Source: Mycobacterium sp. 852002-10029_SCH5224772
GTDB lineage: Bacteria > Actinomycetota > Actinomycetes > Mycobacteriales > Mycobacteriaceae
Reading direction: 5' to 3'
NCBI RefSeq assembly: GCF_001667315.1
Contig: NZ_LZHT01000041.1
Coordinates: 1-64,000 of the forward strand
Length of the DNA stretch: 64,000 nt
Made by a program: the position numbers and the translations under genes. Position 1 is the first letter of the stretch. Each line of letters starts with the position of its first letter. This document shows positions 36,190 to 44,781 of this stretch, in pieces. The notes under the pieces are model-generated. The model was given only the letters and a program-made list of their open reading frames with translations, was not told the DNA's origin and did no database searches.

Positions 36190-36945
36190 GTGAGCAGCAC
36201 CCGCGCCGAAGTGTGCGCAGTCGCCTGCGCCGAATTGTTCAGGGATGCAGGCGAGATCATGGTCAGCCCGATGACCAACATGGCCTCGGTCGGGGCGCGG
36301 CTGGCCCGCTTGACCTTCTCACCCGACATCGTGCTGACCGACGGCGAAGCCCAGTTGCTGGCCGACACCCCGGCGCTGGGCGCGCCCGGGGCCCCAAACA
36401 AGATTGAAGGCTGGATGCCGTTCGGCCGCGTCTTCGAGACGCTCGCCTGGGGGCGGCGCCATGTGGTGATGGGCGCCAATCAGGTTGACCGGTTTGGCAA
36501 TCAGAACATCTCGGCGTTCGGCCCGTTGCAGCAACCCAAGCGGCAGATGTTCGGCGTGCGCGGCGCACCCGGCAACGCCATCAACCACGCCACCAGTTAC
36601 TGGGTGGGCAACCACTCCAAGCGGGTGTTCAGTGAAAAGGTGGATGTGATCTGCGGTGTCGGCTGGGACAACGTCGATTCCGACAATCCGGCGTTTCGCT
36701 TCGCCAACACGTACCGGGTCGTGTCGAACCTCGGCGTGTTCGACTTCGGCGGCCCCGACCGGACCATGCGGGCGGCATCTCTGCACCCCGGCGTTTCACC
36801 GGACGAGGTCCGCGAGAACACCTCGTTCGAGATCCACGGCCTCGAGGACGCCGGGGAGACCCGGCTGCCCACCGACGACGAGCTGCGCCTGATCCGCGAA
36901 AGGATCGACCCGAAGTCCTTGCGCGACCGAGAGATACGTTCATGA
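36190..36945 (+). CDS. ipdB: COCHEA-CoA hydrolase subunit IpdB
   Basis: The beta subunit of IpdAB has 251 residues. It shows MVSPMTNMASVGARLARLTF, VVMGANQVDRFGNQNISAF and GVGWDNVDSDNPAFRF. Like other IpdB proteins it belongs to the class I CoA-transferase fold but is thought to hydrolyse rather than transfer CoA. The start is the GTG at 36190. It is followed by a 61-bp C/T-rich gap before ipdC. Confidence 0.95.
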   Translation: MSSTRAEVCAVACAELFRDAGEIMVSPMTNMASVGARLARLTFSPDIVLTDGEAQLLADTPALGAPGAPNKIEGWMPFGRVFETLAWGRRHVVMGANQVDRFGNQNISAFGPLQQPKRQMFGVRGAPGNAINHATSYWVGNHSKRVFSEKVDVICGVGWDNVDSDNPAFRFANTYRVVSNLGVFDFGGPDRTMRAASLHPGVSPDEVRENTSFEIHGLEDAGETRLPTDDELRLIRERIDPKSLRDREIRS

Positions 36946-37006
36946 TTATGCCGCCTCCTCCTGCCTCGTTTCGGCCGCACTGCTCCGTTTCTCGTCGGCG
37001 GTGGCT

Positions 37007-38077
37007 ATGAAGTTGCGCACGCCACTGACCGAACTGGTCGGTGTCGAGCATCCGGTGGTGCAGACCGGGATGGGCTGGGTGGCCGGCGCCCGCCTGGTGG
37101 CGGCCACCGCGAACGCGGGCGGGCTGGGCATCCTGGCCTCGGCCACGATGACGCTGGACGAATTGGCGACGGCCATCGCCAAGGTGAAAGCCGCCACGGA
37201 CAAGCCGTTCGGCGTGAACATGCGCGCCGACGCCGCCGATGCCGGCGACCGGGTCGATCTGATGATCCGCGAAGGCGTCAAGGTGGCGTCCTTCGCCTTG
37301 GCGCCCAAGCAGGAGCTCATCGCCCGGCTCAAAGAGGCCGGCGCAGTGGTGATTCCGTCGATCGGGGCGGCCAAGCATGCCCGCAAGGTCGCGGGCTGGG
37401 GCGCCGACGCGATGATCGTGCAGGGCGGTGAGGGCGGTGGGCACACCGGGCCGGTCGCCACCACGCTGCTGCTGCCCTCGGTGCTGGACGCCGTGCGGGG
37501 CACCGGCATCCCCGTGATCGCGGCGGGCGGATTCTTCGACGGGCGCGGGCTAGCCGCCGCGTTGAGCTACGGTGCCGCCGGGGTCGCGATGGGCACGCGG
37601 TTCCTGCTGACCTCGGATTCGACCGTGCCCGACGCGGTCAAGCGGCGCTACCTGGAGTCGGCGCTTGACGGCACCGTCGTCACCACCCGCGTCGACGGCA
37701 TGCCGCACCGGGTGTTGCGCACCGGCCTGGTCGAGAAGCTGGAAAACGGTTCGCCGGTACGGGGTCTCACCGCCGCCGTGCGCAACGCCGCCAAGTTCAA
37801 GCACATGTCGCGGATGTCCTGGCGGTCGATGATCAGCGACGGCCTGGCGATGCGGCACGGCAAGGAGATGACCTGGTCGCAGGTGGTGATGGCGGCCAAC
37901 ACCCCGATGCTGTTGAAAGCCGGTCTGGTGGACGGCAATACCGAGGCCGGGGTCCTGGCGTCCGGGCAGGTGGCCGGCATCCTCGAGGACCTGCCCTCGT
38001 GCGCCGAACTGATCGACTCGATCGTGCGCGAGGCGGTCGAGCACCTGCGGGCGGCGTCCGGCCTGATCGAGGGCTGA
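37007..38077 (+). CDS. ipdC: FMN-dependent CoA-ester reductase IpdC
   Basis: IpdC is a nitronate-monooxygenase-fold flavoenzyme of the C/D-ring pathway that reduces a 5-hydroxy-HIC-CoA-type intermediate. The 356-residue protein has VVQTGMGWVAGARLVAATAN at the start and the FMN phosphate region MIVQGGEGGGHTGPV followed by VIAAGGFFDGRGLAAAL. ATG at 37007 (MKLRTPLTEL) matches the recalled start of Rv3553; GTG at 37001 is possible. It is convergent with fadA6. Confidence 0.92.
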   Translation: MKLRTPLTELVGVEHPVVQTGMGWVAGARLVAATANAGGLGILASATMTLDELATAIAKVKAATDKPFGVNMRADAADAGDRVDLMIREGVKVASFALAPKQELIARLKEAGAVVIPSIGAAKHARKVAGWGADAMIVQGGEGGGHTGPVATTLLLPSVLDAVRGTGIPVIAAGGFFDGRGLAAALSYGAAGVAMGTRFLLTSDSTVPDAVKRRYLESALDGTVVTTRVDGMPHRVLRTGLVEKLENGSPVRGLTAAVRNAAKFKHMSRMSWRSMISDGLAMRHGKEMTWSQVVMAANTPMLLKAGLVDGNTEAGVLASGQVAGILEDLPSCAELIDSIVREAVEHLRAASGLIEG

Positions 38078-38086
38078 CCCCTTTCA

Positions 38087-38148
38087 CGCCGAGCGTGTAT
38101 TCAGCGCCAAAAGCCGCCGAGATGCTGTCGCTGAGTGCACGTTCGGCG
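38087..38148. repeat. 56-bp palindromic element, copy 4
   Basis: A degenerate left arm CGAGCGTGTAT (38090-38100) faces the intact right arm GTGCACGTTCG (38135-38145), again 56 bp end to end. It lies between the convergent ipdC and fadA6 ends. Confidence 0.82.
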
Positions 38149-38193
38149 CGAAGGCTAGAGGGCGCGAAGGCTAGAGGGCGCGAAGGCCTAAAG
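38145..38193. repeat. 16-bp tandem repeat, about three copies
   Basis: GGCGCGAAGGCTAGAG occurs at 38145-38160 and 38161-38176, followed by a variant copy at 38177-38193. It begins inside palindromic element copy 4 and ends 17 nt before the fadA6 stop. Copy number is likely variable between strains. Confidence 0.9.
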
Positions 38194-38210
38194 CACCCGA
38201 GAGCCTAGAG

Positions 38211-39371
38211 CTACAGGCGCTCGATGATCGTGACGTTGGCCGTGCCCCCGCCCTCGCACATCGTCTGCAGACCGTAACGGCCGCCGATGCGCTCGAGCTC
38301 GTTGAGCATGGTGGTGAACAGCTTGGCGCCGGTGGCGCCGAGCGGGTGCCCGAGCGCGATCGCGCCGCCGTTGGGGTTGACCTTCTCCGGGTCGGCCTTG
38401 ACTTCCTTGAGCCACGCCATGACCACCGGCGCGAACGCCTCGTTGATCTCCACGGTGTCGATGTCCTCGATCGACAGCCCGGTCTTGTCCAGCGCATGGC
38501 GGGTCGCGGGGATGGGCCCGGTCAGCATGAAGACGGGGTCGGCGGCGCGGGCGCTGATGTGGTGGATACGGGCGCGCGGCGTCAGGTTGTGGTCCTTGAC
38601 GGCTTGCTCGGACGCCAACAGCACGGCGCTGGCCCCGTCGGAGATCTGGCTGGCCATGGCCGCCGTCAGCCGGCCCCCTTCGACCAATGTCTTGAGGCCG
38701 GCCATCTTCTCCAGCGACGACTCGCGCGGGCCTTCGTCCACCCGGAACGGACCGGATTCGGTTTCGACGGTGATGATTTCGTTGTCGAAGTGGCCGCCAC
38801 GGATCGCCGCGAAGGCGCGCTCGTGACTGGTCAGCGCGTACCGCTCCATCTCCTCGCGGGACAGGTTCCACTTCTCGGCGATCAGCTCCGAGCCGCGGAA
38901 TTGCGAGATCTCCTGGTCGCCGTAGCGGTGCAACCACTGCTTGGACTCGTTGGTCGGTGAGGTGAAGCCGAACTGCTCGCCCACGGTCATGGCCGATGAG
39001 ATCGGGATCCAGCTCATGTTCTGCATCCCACCGGCGACGATGAGGTCGGCGGTGCCTGACAGAATCGCCTGCGCGCCAAAGGAAATGGCCTGCTGGCTGG
39101 AACCGCACTGCCGGTCGACGGTGACGCCGGGCACCTCTTCGGGATAGCCGGCGGCCAGCCACGAGAGCCGGGCGATGTTGCCCGCCTGTCCGCCGATCGC
39201 GTCGACGCAGCCGGCGATCACGTCGTCAACGGCGGCGGGGTCGACGTCGACCCGGTCGAGCAGTCCGCGCCAGCCCAGGGCGCCCAAGTCGACCGGGTGT
39301 ACCCCGGCCAGCGATCCGCCGCGCTTGCCGACCGCGGTACGCACAGCGTCGATGACGTAGGCATCAGCCAT
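38211..39371 (-). CDS. fadA6: Acetyl-CoA acyltransferase FadA6
   Basis: FadA6 is a thiolase cleaving the ring-opened C/D-ring keto-acyl-CoA. The 386-residue protein has nucleophilic cysteine in VDRQCGSSQQA, histidine in ALGHPLGATGAKL and the C-terminal cysteine in TMCEGGGTANV. The ATG at 39371 overlaps the kstR2 stop by 8 nt, so the two are probably transcribed together from the KstR2 operator at 40,012. Confidence 0.94.
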   Translation of the reverse strand: MADAYVIDAVRTAVGKRGGSLAGVHPVDLGALGWRGLLDRVDVDPAAVDDVIAGCVDAIGGQAGNIARLSWLAAGYPEEVPGVTVDRQCGSSQQAISFGAQAILSGTADLIVAGGMQNMSWIPISSAMTVGEQFGFTSPTNESKQWLHRYGDQEISQFRGSELIAEKWNLSREEMERYALTSHERAFAAIRGGHFDNEIITVETESGPFRVDEGPRESSLEKMAGLKTLVEGGRLTAAMASQISDGASAVLLASEQAVKDHNLTPRARIHHISARAADPVFMLTGPIPATRHALDKTGLSIEDIDTVEINEAFAPVVMAWLKEVKADPEKVNPNGGAIALGHPLGATGAKLFTTMLNELERIGGRYGLQTMCEGGGTANVTIIERL

Positions 39372-39996
39372 GTTTCAGACTCCTTTTTCCATCTTTTGAA
39401 AATTCCGTCGTGATTCCGCCGAGAACGATGGCGAGGTATTGCTGACCCACTTGCTGCGCGGTGAGCGGCCCGCCCGGCTGATACCAGCGCACCGACACCC
39501 ACGTGGTGTCGCGGATGAAGCGGTAGACGAGGTCGACGTCGAGGTCGGGCCGGAAATGGCCCTCGTCGACGCCCTGATGGAGCAGCTCGAGCCACATCTT
39601 GCGCTGTTGCCGGTTCATGTCCTCGATGTAGGCGAACCGGGGCTGCGACAACAGCCGCTGGGCTTCGTCCTGGTAGATGACGACCTGCGCATGCCGGTGC
39701 TCGATCGCCTCGAACGAGGCCATGAACAACCCTTTGAGCCGCTCCAGCGGGTTGGCCTCGCTGTCCACGATCTCGCGGTAGCGCGCGAACAACCAGTCCA
39801 AGAAGCTTCGTAGGACCTCGTCGACCATCTCCTCCTTGGACGAGAAGTGGTGATACAGGCTGCCCGACAGGATCCCCGCGCTGTCGGCGATGTCACGCAC
39901 GGTGGTAGCGCGTAGCCCACGCTCGGCGAACATGGTCGCGGCAAGTTCCAGCAACTCGTCTCGCCGGCTGTTGGCCTGACCGGGCACTCGGTCCAC
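39364..39996 (-). CDS. kstR2: TetR-family repressor KstR2
   Basis: KstR2 represses the C/D-ring genes and is released by HIP-CoA. The 210-residue protein has the TetR helix-turn-helix TVRDIADSAGILSGSLYHHF near residues 35-55. The C-terminus (TTEFSKDGKRSLKHG) is about 10 residues longer than in M. tuberculosis (200 aa) and runs into the fadA6 start. The start is the GTG at 39996, 15 nt from its own operator, implying autoregulation. Confidence 0.95.
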   Translation of the reverse strand: MDRVPGQANSRRDELLELAATMFAERGLRATTVRDIADSAGILSGSLYHHFSSKEEMVDEVLRSFLDWLFARYREIVDSEANPLERLKGLFMASFEAIEHRHAQVVIYQDEAQRLLSQPRFAYIEDMNRQQRKMWLELLHQGVDEGHFRPDLDVDLVYRFIRDTTWVSVRWYQPGGPLTAQQVGQQYLAIVLGGITTEFSKDGKRSLKHG

Positions 39997-40011
39997 CCGA
40001 CCAGAGTATCA

Positions 40012-40025
40012 ACCAAGCGCTTGCT
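40012..40025. promoter_or_regulatory. KstR2 operator upstream of kstR2
   Basis: ACCAAGCGCTTGCT matches the KstR2 consensus. It lies in the 46-bp gap before kstR2, 17 nt beyond the ipdF stop. Confidence 0.92.
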
Positions 40026-40042
40026 TGGCTAGCGGCCTGCGC

Positions 40043-40831
40043 TCACGGATGCTGACTGGATACCGAGATGACCTCGCCGGTCAGGTAGCTGGAGTAGTCG
40101 CTGGCGAGGAAGGCGATGGTGGCCGCGACCTCCCACGGCTCGGCGGCCCGGCCGAAGGCTTCGCCGGCCGACAACCGGTCGAGCAGTTCGGACGACGTGG
40201 TTTTGTCCAGGAATTTGTGCCGCGCGATGCTCGGCGACACCGCATTGATCCGGACGTCATACTCCGCGGCTTCGATTGCGCTGCAGCGGGTCAGCGCCAT
40301 CACGCCGGCCTTGGCGGCCGCATAGTGCGCTTGTGAGTGCTGGGCCCGCCAGCCCAGGACGCTGGCGTTGTTGACAATCACCCCGCCGTGCGACGCCTCG
40401 CGGAAATAGCGCAGCGCCGCCCGGGTGGCGCGAAACACCGATGTCAGGGTCACTTCGAGGACGCGGTCCCATTCCTCGTCGGTCATGTCGACCACCGGCG
40501 TCTGCCCGCCCAGCCCGGCGTTGTTGACCAGGACGTCGATGCGCCCCATGCGGGCGGTGGCCGACGCGAACAGCGCGTCGATCTGGGCGGTGGACGTCAC
40601 GTCGCACAGCACGCTTTCGACGCGGCCCTGGCCGAGCGCGGAGAGCTCGTCGGCCGTCTCGCCCAGCCGCCGTTCGTGGTGGTCCGAGATCACCACGTCG
40701 GCCCCTTCGGCCAGCGCCCGCCGCGCGGTCGCCGCGCCGATGCCGGTGCCGGCGGCGGCGGTAACGACCACCACCTTGCCCTGCAGAAGTCCGTGTCCGG
40801 CAATCTCTTTGGGAGCTTCGGACAGACTCAT
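40043..40831 (-). CDS. ipdF: Short-chain dehydrogenase IpdF (Rv3559c type)
   Basis: IpdF is assigned to oxidation of the 5-hydroxyl of a HIP-CoA intermediate in C/D-ring catabolism. The 262-residue SDR has VVTAAAGTGIGAATARRAL (unusual TAAAGTGIG nucleotide loop), VNNAGLGGQT and YAAAKAGVMALTRC. The ATG at 40831 overlaps the fadE30 stop. Length equals Rv3559c. It forms an operon with fadE30. Confidence 0.88.
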   Translation of the reverse strand: MSLSEAPKEIAGHGLLQGKVVVVTAAAGTGIGAATARRALAEGADVVISDHHERRLGETADELSALGQGRVESVLCDVTSTAQIDALFASATARMGRIDVLVNNAGLGGQTPVVDMTDEEWDRVLEVTLTSVFRATRAALRYFREASHGGVIVNNASVLGWRAQHSQAHYAAAKAGVMALTRCSAIEAAEYDVRINAVSPSIARHKFLDKTTSSELLDRLSAGEAFGRAAEPWEVAATIAFLASDYSSYLTGEVISVSSQHP

Positions 40832-41976
40832 CCCTTAACCTCTCGGGGTAGGCCGAGCACCCGCTCGGCGATGATATTGCGCTGGATCTCGTTGGACCCG
40901 CCGTAGATGGTGTCGGCGCGGGTGAACAGGAACAGCCGCTGCCATTCGTCGAACTCGCCGTCGGTCAGGGTCAGGCCCGGCTTGCCGATGACGTCCATCG
41001 CCAGCTCGCCCAGATCGCGATGCCAGTTGGCCCACAACAACTTCGACACGTTGTCCTGGCCCGGCTGCTCGACGTCCATGGTGGCCAGCGCGTACGAACG
41101 CATCGCCCGCAGCCCGGTCCACGCCCGGGTCAGGCGCTCCCGGATGAACGGGTCGTCAGCGGCGCCGGTGCGCTGCGCGAGCTCAGCCAGGTTGGAAAGT
41201 TCACGGGCGTAACGGATTTGCTGACCGAGCGTCGACACGCCCCGCTCGAAGGTCAGCGTTCCCATGGCGACCCGCCAACCGTCGCCCGGCTCACCGACCA
41301 CCAAACCGGCCTCGGTACGCGCGTCGTCGAAGAACACCTCGTTGAATTCCGCGGTGCCGGTGATCTGGACGATCGGGCGCACCTGAACGCCCGGCTGGTC
41401 CAGCGGCACCAACAGATACGACAGCCCGGCATGGCGCTTGGAGCCCTTCTCGGTGCGCGCGACGACAAAGCACCACTGCGACAGGTGCGCCAGCGATGTC
41501 CACACCTTCTGGCCGTTGATCACCCACTGGTCGCCGTCGAGTTCGGCGGTGGTCGCCACGTTGGCCAGGTCGCTGCCGGCGCCGGGCTCCGAATAGCCCT
41601 GGCACCACAGCTCGGTGACGTCGAGGATCTTAGGCAGGAAACGCTGCTGCTGCTCGGGTGTCCCGAACGCGATCAGCGTCGGCCCCAGCAACTCCTCGCC
41701 GAAGTGATTGACCTTGTCCGGCGCGTCGGACCGGGCGTATTCCTCGTAGAAGGCGACCCGGTGCGCGGTGGAAAGGCCGCGGCCGCCATGTTCGACCGGC
41801 CAGCCCAGGCAGGTGAGTCCGGCTTTGGCGAGATGCTGGTTCCAGGCCCGGCGTTCCTCGAAGGCCTCATGCTCCCGGCCGGGGCCACCCAGGCCCTTGA
41901 GAGCTGCGAATTCGCCGACCAGATTGTCGGCGAGCCAAGAGCGGACCTCGGCCCGGAACTCCTCGACGTCCTGCAT
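40828..41976 (-). CDS. fadE30: Acyl-CoA dehydrogenase FadE30
   Basis: FadE30 dehydrogenates 5-OH-HIP-CoA or a related propionyl side-chain CoA ester after FadD3. The 382-residue ACAD has CQGYSEPGAGSDLANVATTA, VINGQKVWTSLAHLSQWCFV and the C-terminal YGGSNEIQRNIIAERVLGLP. The start is the ATG at 41976. A KstR2 operator lies 17 nt upstream, shared with divergent fadD3. Confidence 0.94.
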   Translation of the reverse strand: MQDVEEFRAEVRSWLADNLVGEFAALKGLGGPGREHEAFEERRAWNQHLAKAGLTCLGWPVEHGGRGLSTAHRVAFYEEYARSDAPDKVNHFGEELLGPTLIAFGTPEQQQRFLPKILDVTELWCQGYSEPGAGSDLANVATTAELDGDQWVINGQKVWTSLAHLSQWCFVVARTEKGSKRHAGLSYLLVPLDQPGVQVRPIVQITGTAEFNEVFFDDARTEAGLVVGEPGDGWRVAMGTLTFERGVSTLGQQIRYARELSNLAELAQRTGAADDPFIRERLTRAWTGLRAMRSYALATMDVEQPGQDNVSKLLWANWHRDLGELAMDVIGKPGLTLTDGEFDEWQRLFLFTRADTIYGGSNEIQRNIIAERVLGLPREVKG

Positions 41977-41993
41977 GCCTTGTAGGCTAACCT

Positions 41994-42007
41994 ACCAAGC
42001 ACTTGCT
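41994..42007. promoter_or_regulatory. KstR2 operator between fadE30 and fadD3
   Basis: ACCAAGCACTTGCT matches the KstR2 consensus. It lies 17 nt from the fadE30 start and 84 nt from the fadD3 start. Confidence 0.92.
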
Positions 42008-42015
42008 TTGTAGCT

Positions 42016-42062
42016 CGGTGACGATGCATGCCGCGTGGTGGCATGAGGAGGACCGAGCGATC
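42016..42062 (+). repeat. Hairpin/GAGGAGGA element in the fadD3 leader
   Basis: A short hairpin (ATGCC pairing with GGCAT around GCGTGGT) is followed by TGAGGAGGA and AGCGATC. Related copies occur at 221-268 (and inverted in 1-77) and at 63,172-63,219. It sits between the KstR2 operator and the fadD3 start, so it is probably transcribed as leader RNA. Confidence 0.7.
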
Positions 42063-42091
42063 TCACTCAGAGCATTCGAGGAGCCTCGCCG

Positions 42092-43636
42092 ATGACCACC
42101 GATCCCCGCACCGTGCCCGCGGCGCTGGATCGTTTCGCGGGCCAATTCCCCGATCACGACGCGTTGGTCACCGAGGACCGGTCCTTCACCGCCGCGGCCT
42201 TGCGCGATGAAGTGCACCGGGCGGCGGCGGCACTCATCGGTCTCGGTGTGCGGGCCGGCGACCGGGTGGCGATCTGGTCACCCAACACCTGGCATTGGGT
42301 GGTGGCCTGCCTGGCCATCCACCACGCCGGCGCCGCGATGGTTCCGCTGAACACCCGCTATACGGCCGCGGAGGCCGGCGACATCCTGGCCCGCGTCGAA
42401 GCGCCGGTGCTGTTCGGCATGGGCGTATTCCTGGGCAACGACCGCGTCGCCGATCTGGATCGGGCGGCGCTGCCCGCGTTGCGGCACATCGTGCGGATAC
42501 CGATCGACGCCGCAGATGGGACCTGGGACGAATTCATCGCTGGGGGTTCCGACCCAGAAGACTTGGCCGCGGTGTCCGCGCGCGCCGCGGCGGTCACGCC
42601 CGACGACGTCAGCGACATCCTGTTCACCTCGGGCACCACCGGCCGCAGCAAAGGCGTGCTGTGCGCGCACCGGCAGTCGCTGTCGGCCTCGGCATCGTGG
42701 GCGGCCAACGGCAAGATCACCGCCGACGACCGCTATTTGTGCATCAACCCGTTCTTTCACAACTTCGGCTACAAGGCCGGCATCCTGGCTTGCCTGCAGA
42801 CCGGCGCGACCCTGATCCCGCATCTGACCTTCGACCCGGTGCGCGCGCTGCAGGCGATCGAGCAGCACCGCATCACCGTGTTGCCCGGGCCGCCGACTAT
42901 TTACCAGACCCTGCTGGATCACCCGGCGCGCGACGATTACGACCTGAGCTCGCTGCGCTTCGCGGTGACGGGGGCGGCCACCGTGCCGGTCGTGTTGGTC
43001 GAGCGCATGCAATCCGAACTCGACATCGACATCGTGCTGACCGCCTACGGGCTCACCGAGGCCAACGGCATGGGAACCATGTGTCGCGCCGACGACGACG
43101 CGGTCACCGTCGCGACCACCTGCGGGCGCCCGTTCGCCGACTTCGAATTGCGCATCGACTCCGGGGAATCCGGTGAATCCGGGGAAGTGTTGCTGCGCGG
43201 CCCCAACGTGATGCTGGGCTACCTCGACGACGCGGCGGCCACCGCGGCCGCCATCGATGCTGACGGGTGGCTGCACACCGGTGACATCGGTGTGCTCGAC
43301 ACGGCCGGCAACCTGCGCATCACCGACCGGTTGAAAGACATGTACATCTGCGGCGGATTCAACGTCTACCCCGCCGAGGTCGAGCAGGTGCTGGCCCGGC
43401 TCGACGGTGTGGCCGATGCCGCGGTGATCGGGGTTCCCGACGAGCGGCTCGGCGAGGTCGGTCGCGCTTTCCTGGTGACCCGGCCCGGCGCCGAGCTCGA
43501 CGAACAATCTGTGATCGCTTACACCCGTGAGCATTTGGCGAACTTCAAGGCACCGCGGTCGGTGCGGTTCGTCGACGCGTTGCCGCGCAATGCGGGCGGC
43601 AAGGTGGTCAAACCACAACTGCGGGAGCTGGACTGA
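42092..43636 (+). CDS. fadD3: HIP-CoA ligase FadD3
   Basis: FadD3 attaches CoA to HIP, the propionate left after A/B-ring removal, starting C/D-ring breakdown. The 514-residue ANL ligase has ILFTSGTTGRSKGVLC near residue 175, TAYGLTEANGMGTM, HTGDIGVLD and the C-terminal lysine in NAGGKVVKPQL. The start is the ATG at 42092. Its stop overlaps the fadE31 ATG (TGATG). It is first in the operon fadD3-fadE31-fadE32-fadE33-aminotransferase. Confidence 0.95.
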   Translation: MTTDPRTVPAALDRFAGQFPDHDALVTEDRSFTAAALRDEVHRAAAALIGLGVRAGDRVAIWSPNTWHWVVACLAIHHAGAAMVPLNTRYTAAEAGDILARVEAPVLFGMGVFLGNDRVADLDRAALPALRHIVRIPIDAADGTWDEFIAGGSDPEDLAAVSARAAAVTPDDVSDILFTSGTTGRSKGVLCAHRQSLSASASWAANGKITADDRYLCINPFFHNFGYKAGILACLQTGATLIPHLTFDPVRALQAIEQHRITVLPGPPTIYQTLLDHPARDDYDLSSLRFAVTGAATVPVVLVERMQSELDIDIVLTAYGLTEANGMGTMCRADDDAVTVATTCGRPFADFELRIDSGESGESGEVLLRGPNVMLGYLDDAAATAAAIDADGWLHTGDIGVLDTAGNLRITDRLKDMYICGGFNVYPAEVEQVLARLDGVADAAVIGVPDERLGEVGRAFLVTRPGAELDEQSVIAYTREHLANFKAPRSVRFVDALPRNAGGKVVKPQLRELD

Positions 43637-44781
43637 TGGATCTGGATCTAGACGGCGACACCTTGGCGTTTGCGGCCGAAGTGCGGGAATTCTTGTCGGC
43701 CAATGCCGAGTCGATCCCGACGAAGTCATACGACAACGCCGAAGGCTTTGACCAGCACCGGCATTGGGACCGGGTGCTGTTCGACGCCGGACTTTCGGTG
43801 ATCACCTGGCCGAAGCGTTACGGCGGCCGCGACGCGCCGCTGTTGCACTGGGTGGTGTTCGAAGAGGAGTACTTCCGCGCCGGGGCGCCCGGCCGGGCCA
43901 GCGCCAACGGTACCTCGATGCTGGCCCCGACGCTGTTCGCGCACGGCACTCAAGAGCAGCAGGACCGGATCCTGCCGAAAATGGCCAGCGGCGAAGAGAT
44001 CTGGGCGCAGGCGTGGTCGGAGCCCGAATCCGGCAGCGACCTGGCGTCACTGCGATCCACCGCGACGGCGACCGACGGCGGCTGGCTACTCAACGGGCAG
44101 AAGATCTGGAGCTCACGGGCGCCGTTTGCCGAGCGGGGATTCGGGCTGTTCCGGTCCGATCCCGGCGCCGAGCGCCACAACGGGCTGACCTACTTCATGT
44201 TCGACCTGAAGGCCAAGGGCGTCACCGTGCGGCCGATCGTCCAGCTGGGCGGCGACACCGGATTCGGCGAGATCTTCCTCGACGACGTTTTCGTGCCCGA
44301 CGAGGACGTGATCGGCACCCCGCACGAAGGCTGGCGGGCGGCCATGAGCACGTCGAGCAACGAGCGCGGCATGTCGCTGCGCAGCCCGGCCCGCTTCCTG
44401 GCGACAGCGGAGCGGTTGGTGCAGCTGTGGAAGGATGCCGGCTCACCCGCCGCGTTCGCCGATCGGGTCGCCGACGGCTGGATCAACGCGCAGGCCTACC
44501 GGCTGCAGACCTTCGGGACGGTGACCAGGCTGGCCCTCGGCGGCGAGCTGGGCGCCGAATCCTCGGTGACCAAAGTGTTCTGGTCGGATCTCGACGTCGA
44601 ACTGCACCAGACCGCACTCGACATCCTCGCCGCGGACGGGGAACTCGCCGGCCCGTGGACCGAGGGACTGCTGTTCGCGCTGGGCGGCCCGATCTACGCC
44701 GGCACCAACGAAATTCAGCGCAACATCATCTCCGAGCGGCTGCTGGGCCTGCCGCGCGAGAAGTCCGGGGGCAAGAAGTGA
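43636..44781 (+). CDS. fadE31: Acyl-CoA dehydrogenase FadE31
   Basis: FadE31 is the catalytic-type subunit of heteromeric dehydrogenases formed with FadE32 or FadE33 in C/D-ring catabolism. The 381-residue ACAD has AWSEPESGSDLASLRSTATA, LNGQKIWSSRAPFAERGF and the C-terminal YAGTNEIQRNIISERLLGLP. It overlaps fadD3 by one base and fadE32 as GTGA. Confidence 0.94.
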   Translation: MDLDLDGDTLAFAAEVREFLSANAESIPTKSYDNAEGFDQHRHWDRVLFDAGLSVITWPKRYGGRDAPLLHWVVFEEEYFRAGAPGRASANGTSMLAPTLFAHGTQEQQDRILPKMASGEEIWAQAWSEPESGSDLASLRSTATATDGGWLLNGQKIWSSRAPFAERGFGLFRSDPGAERHNGLTYFMFDLKAKGVTVRPIVQLGGDTGFGEIFLDDVFVPDEDVIGTPHEGWRAAMSTSSNERGMSLRSPARFLATAERLVQLWKDAGSPAAFADRVADGWINAQAYRLQTFGTVTRLALGGELGAESSVTKVFWSDLDVELHQTALDILAADGELAGPWTEGLLFALGGPIYAGTNEIQRNIISERLLGLPREKSGGKK

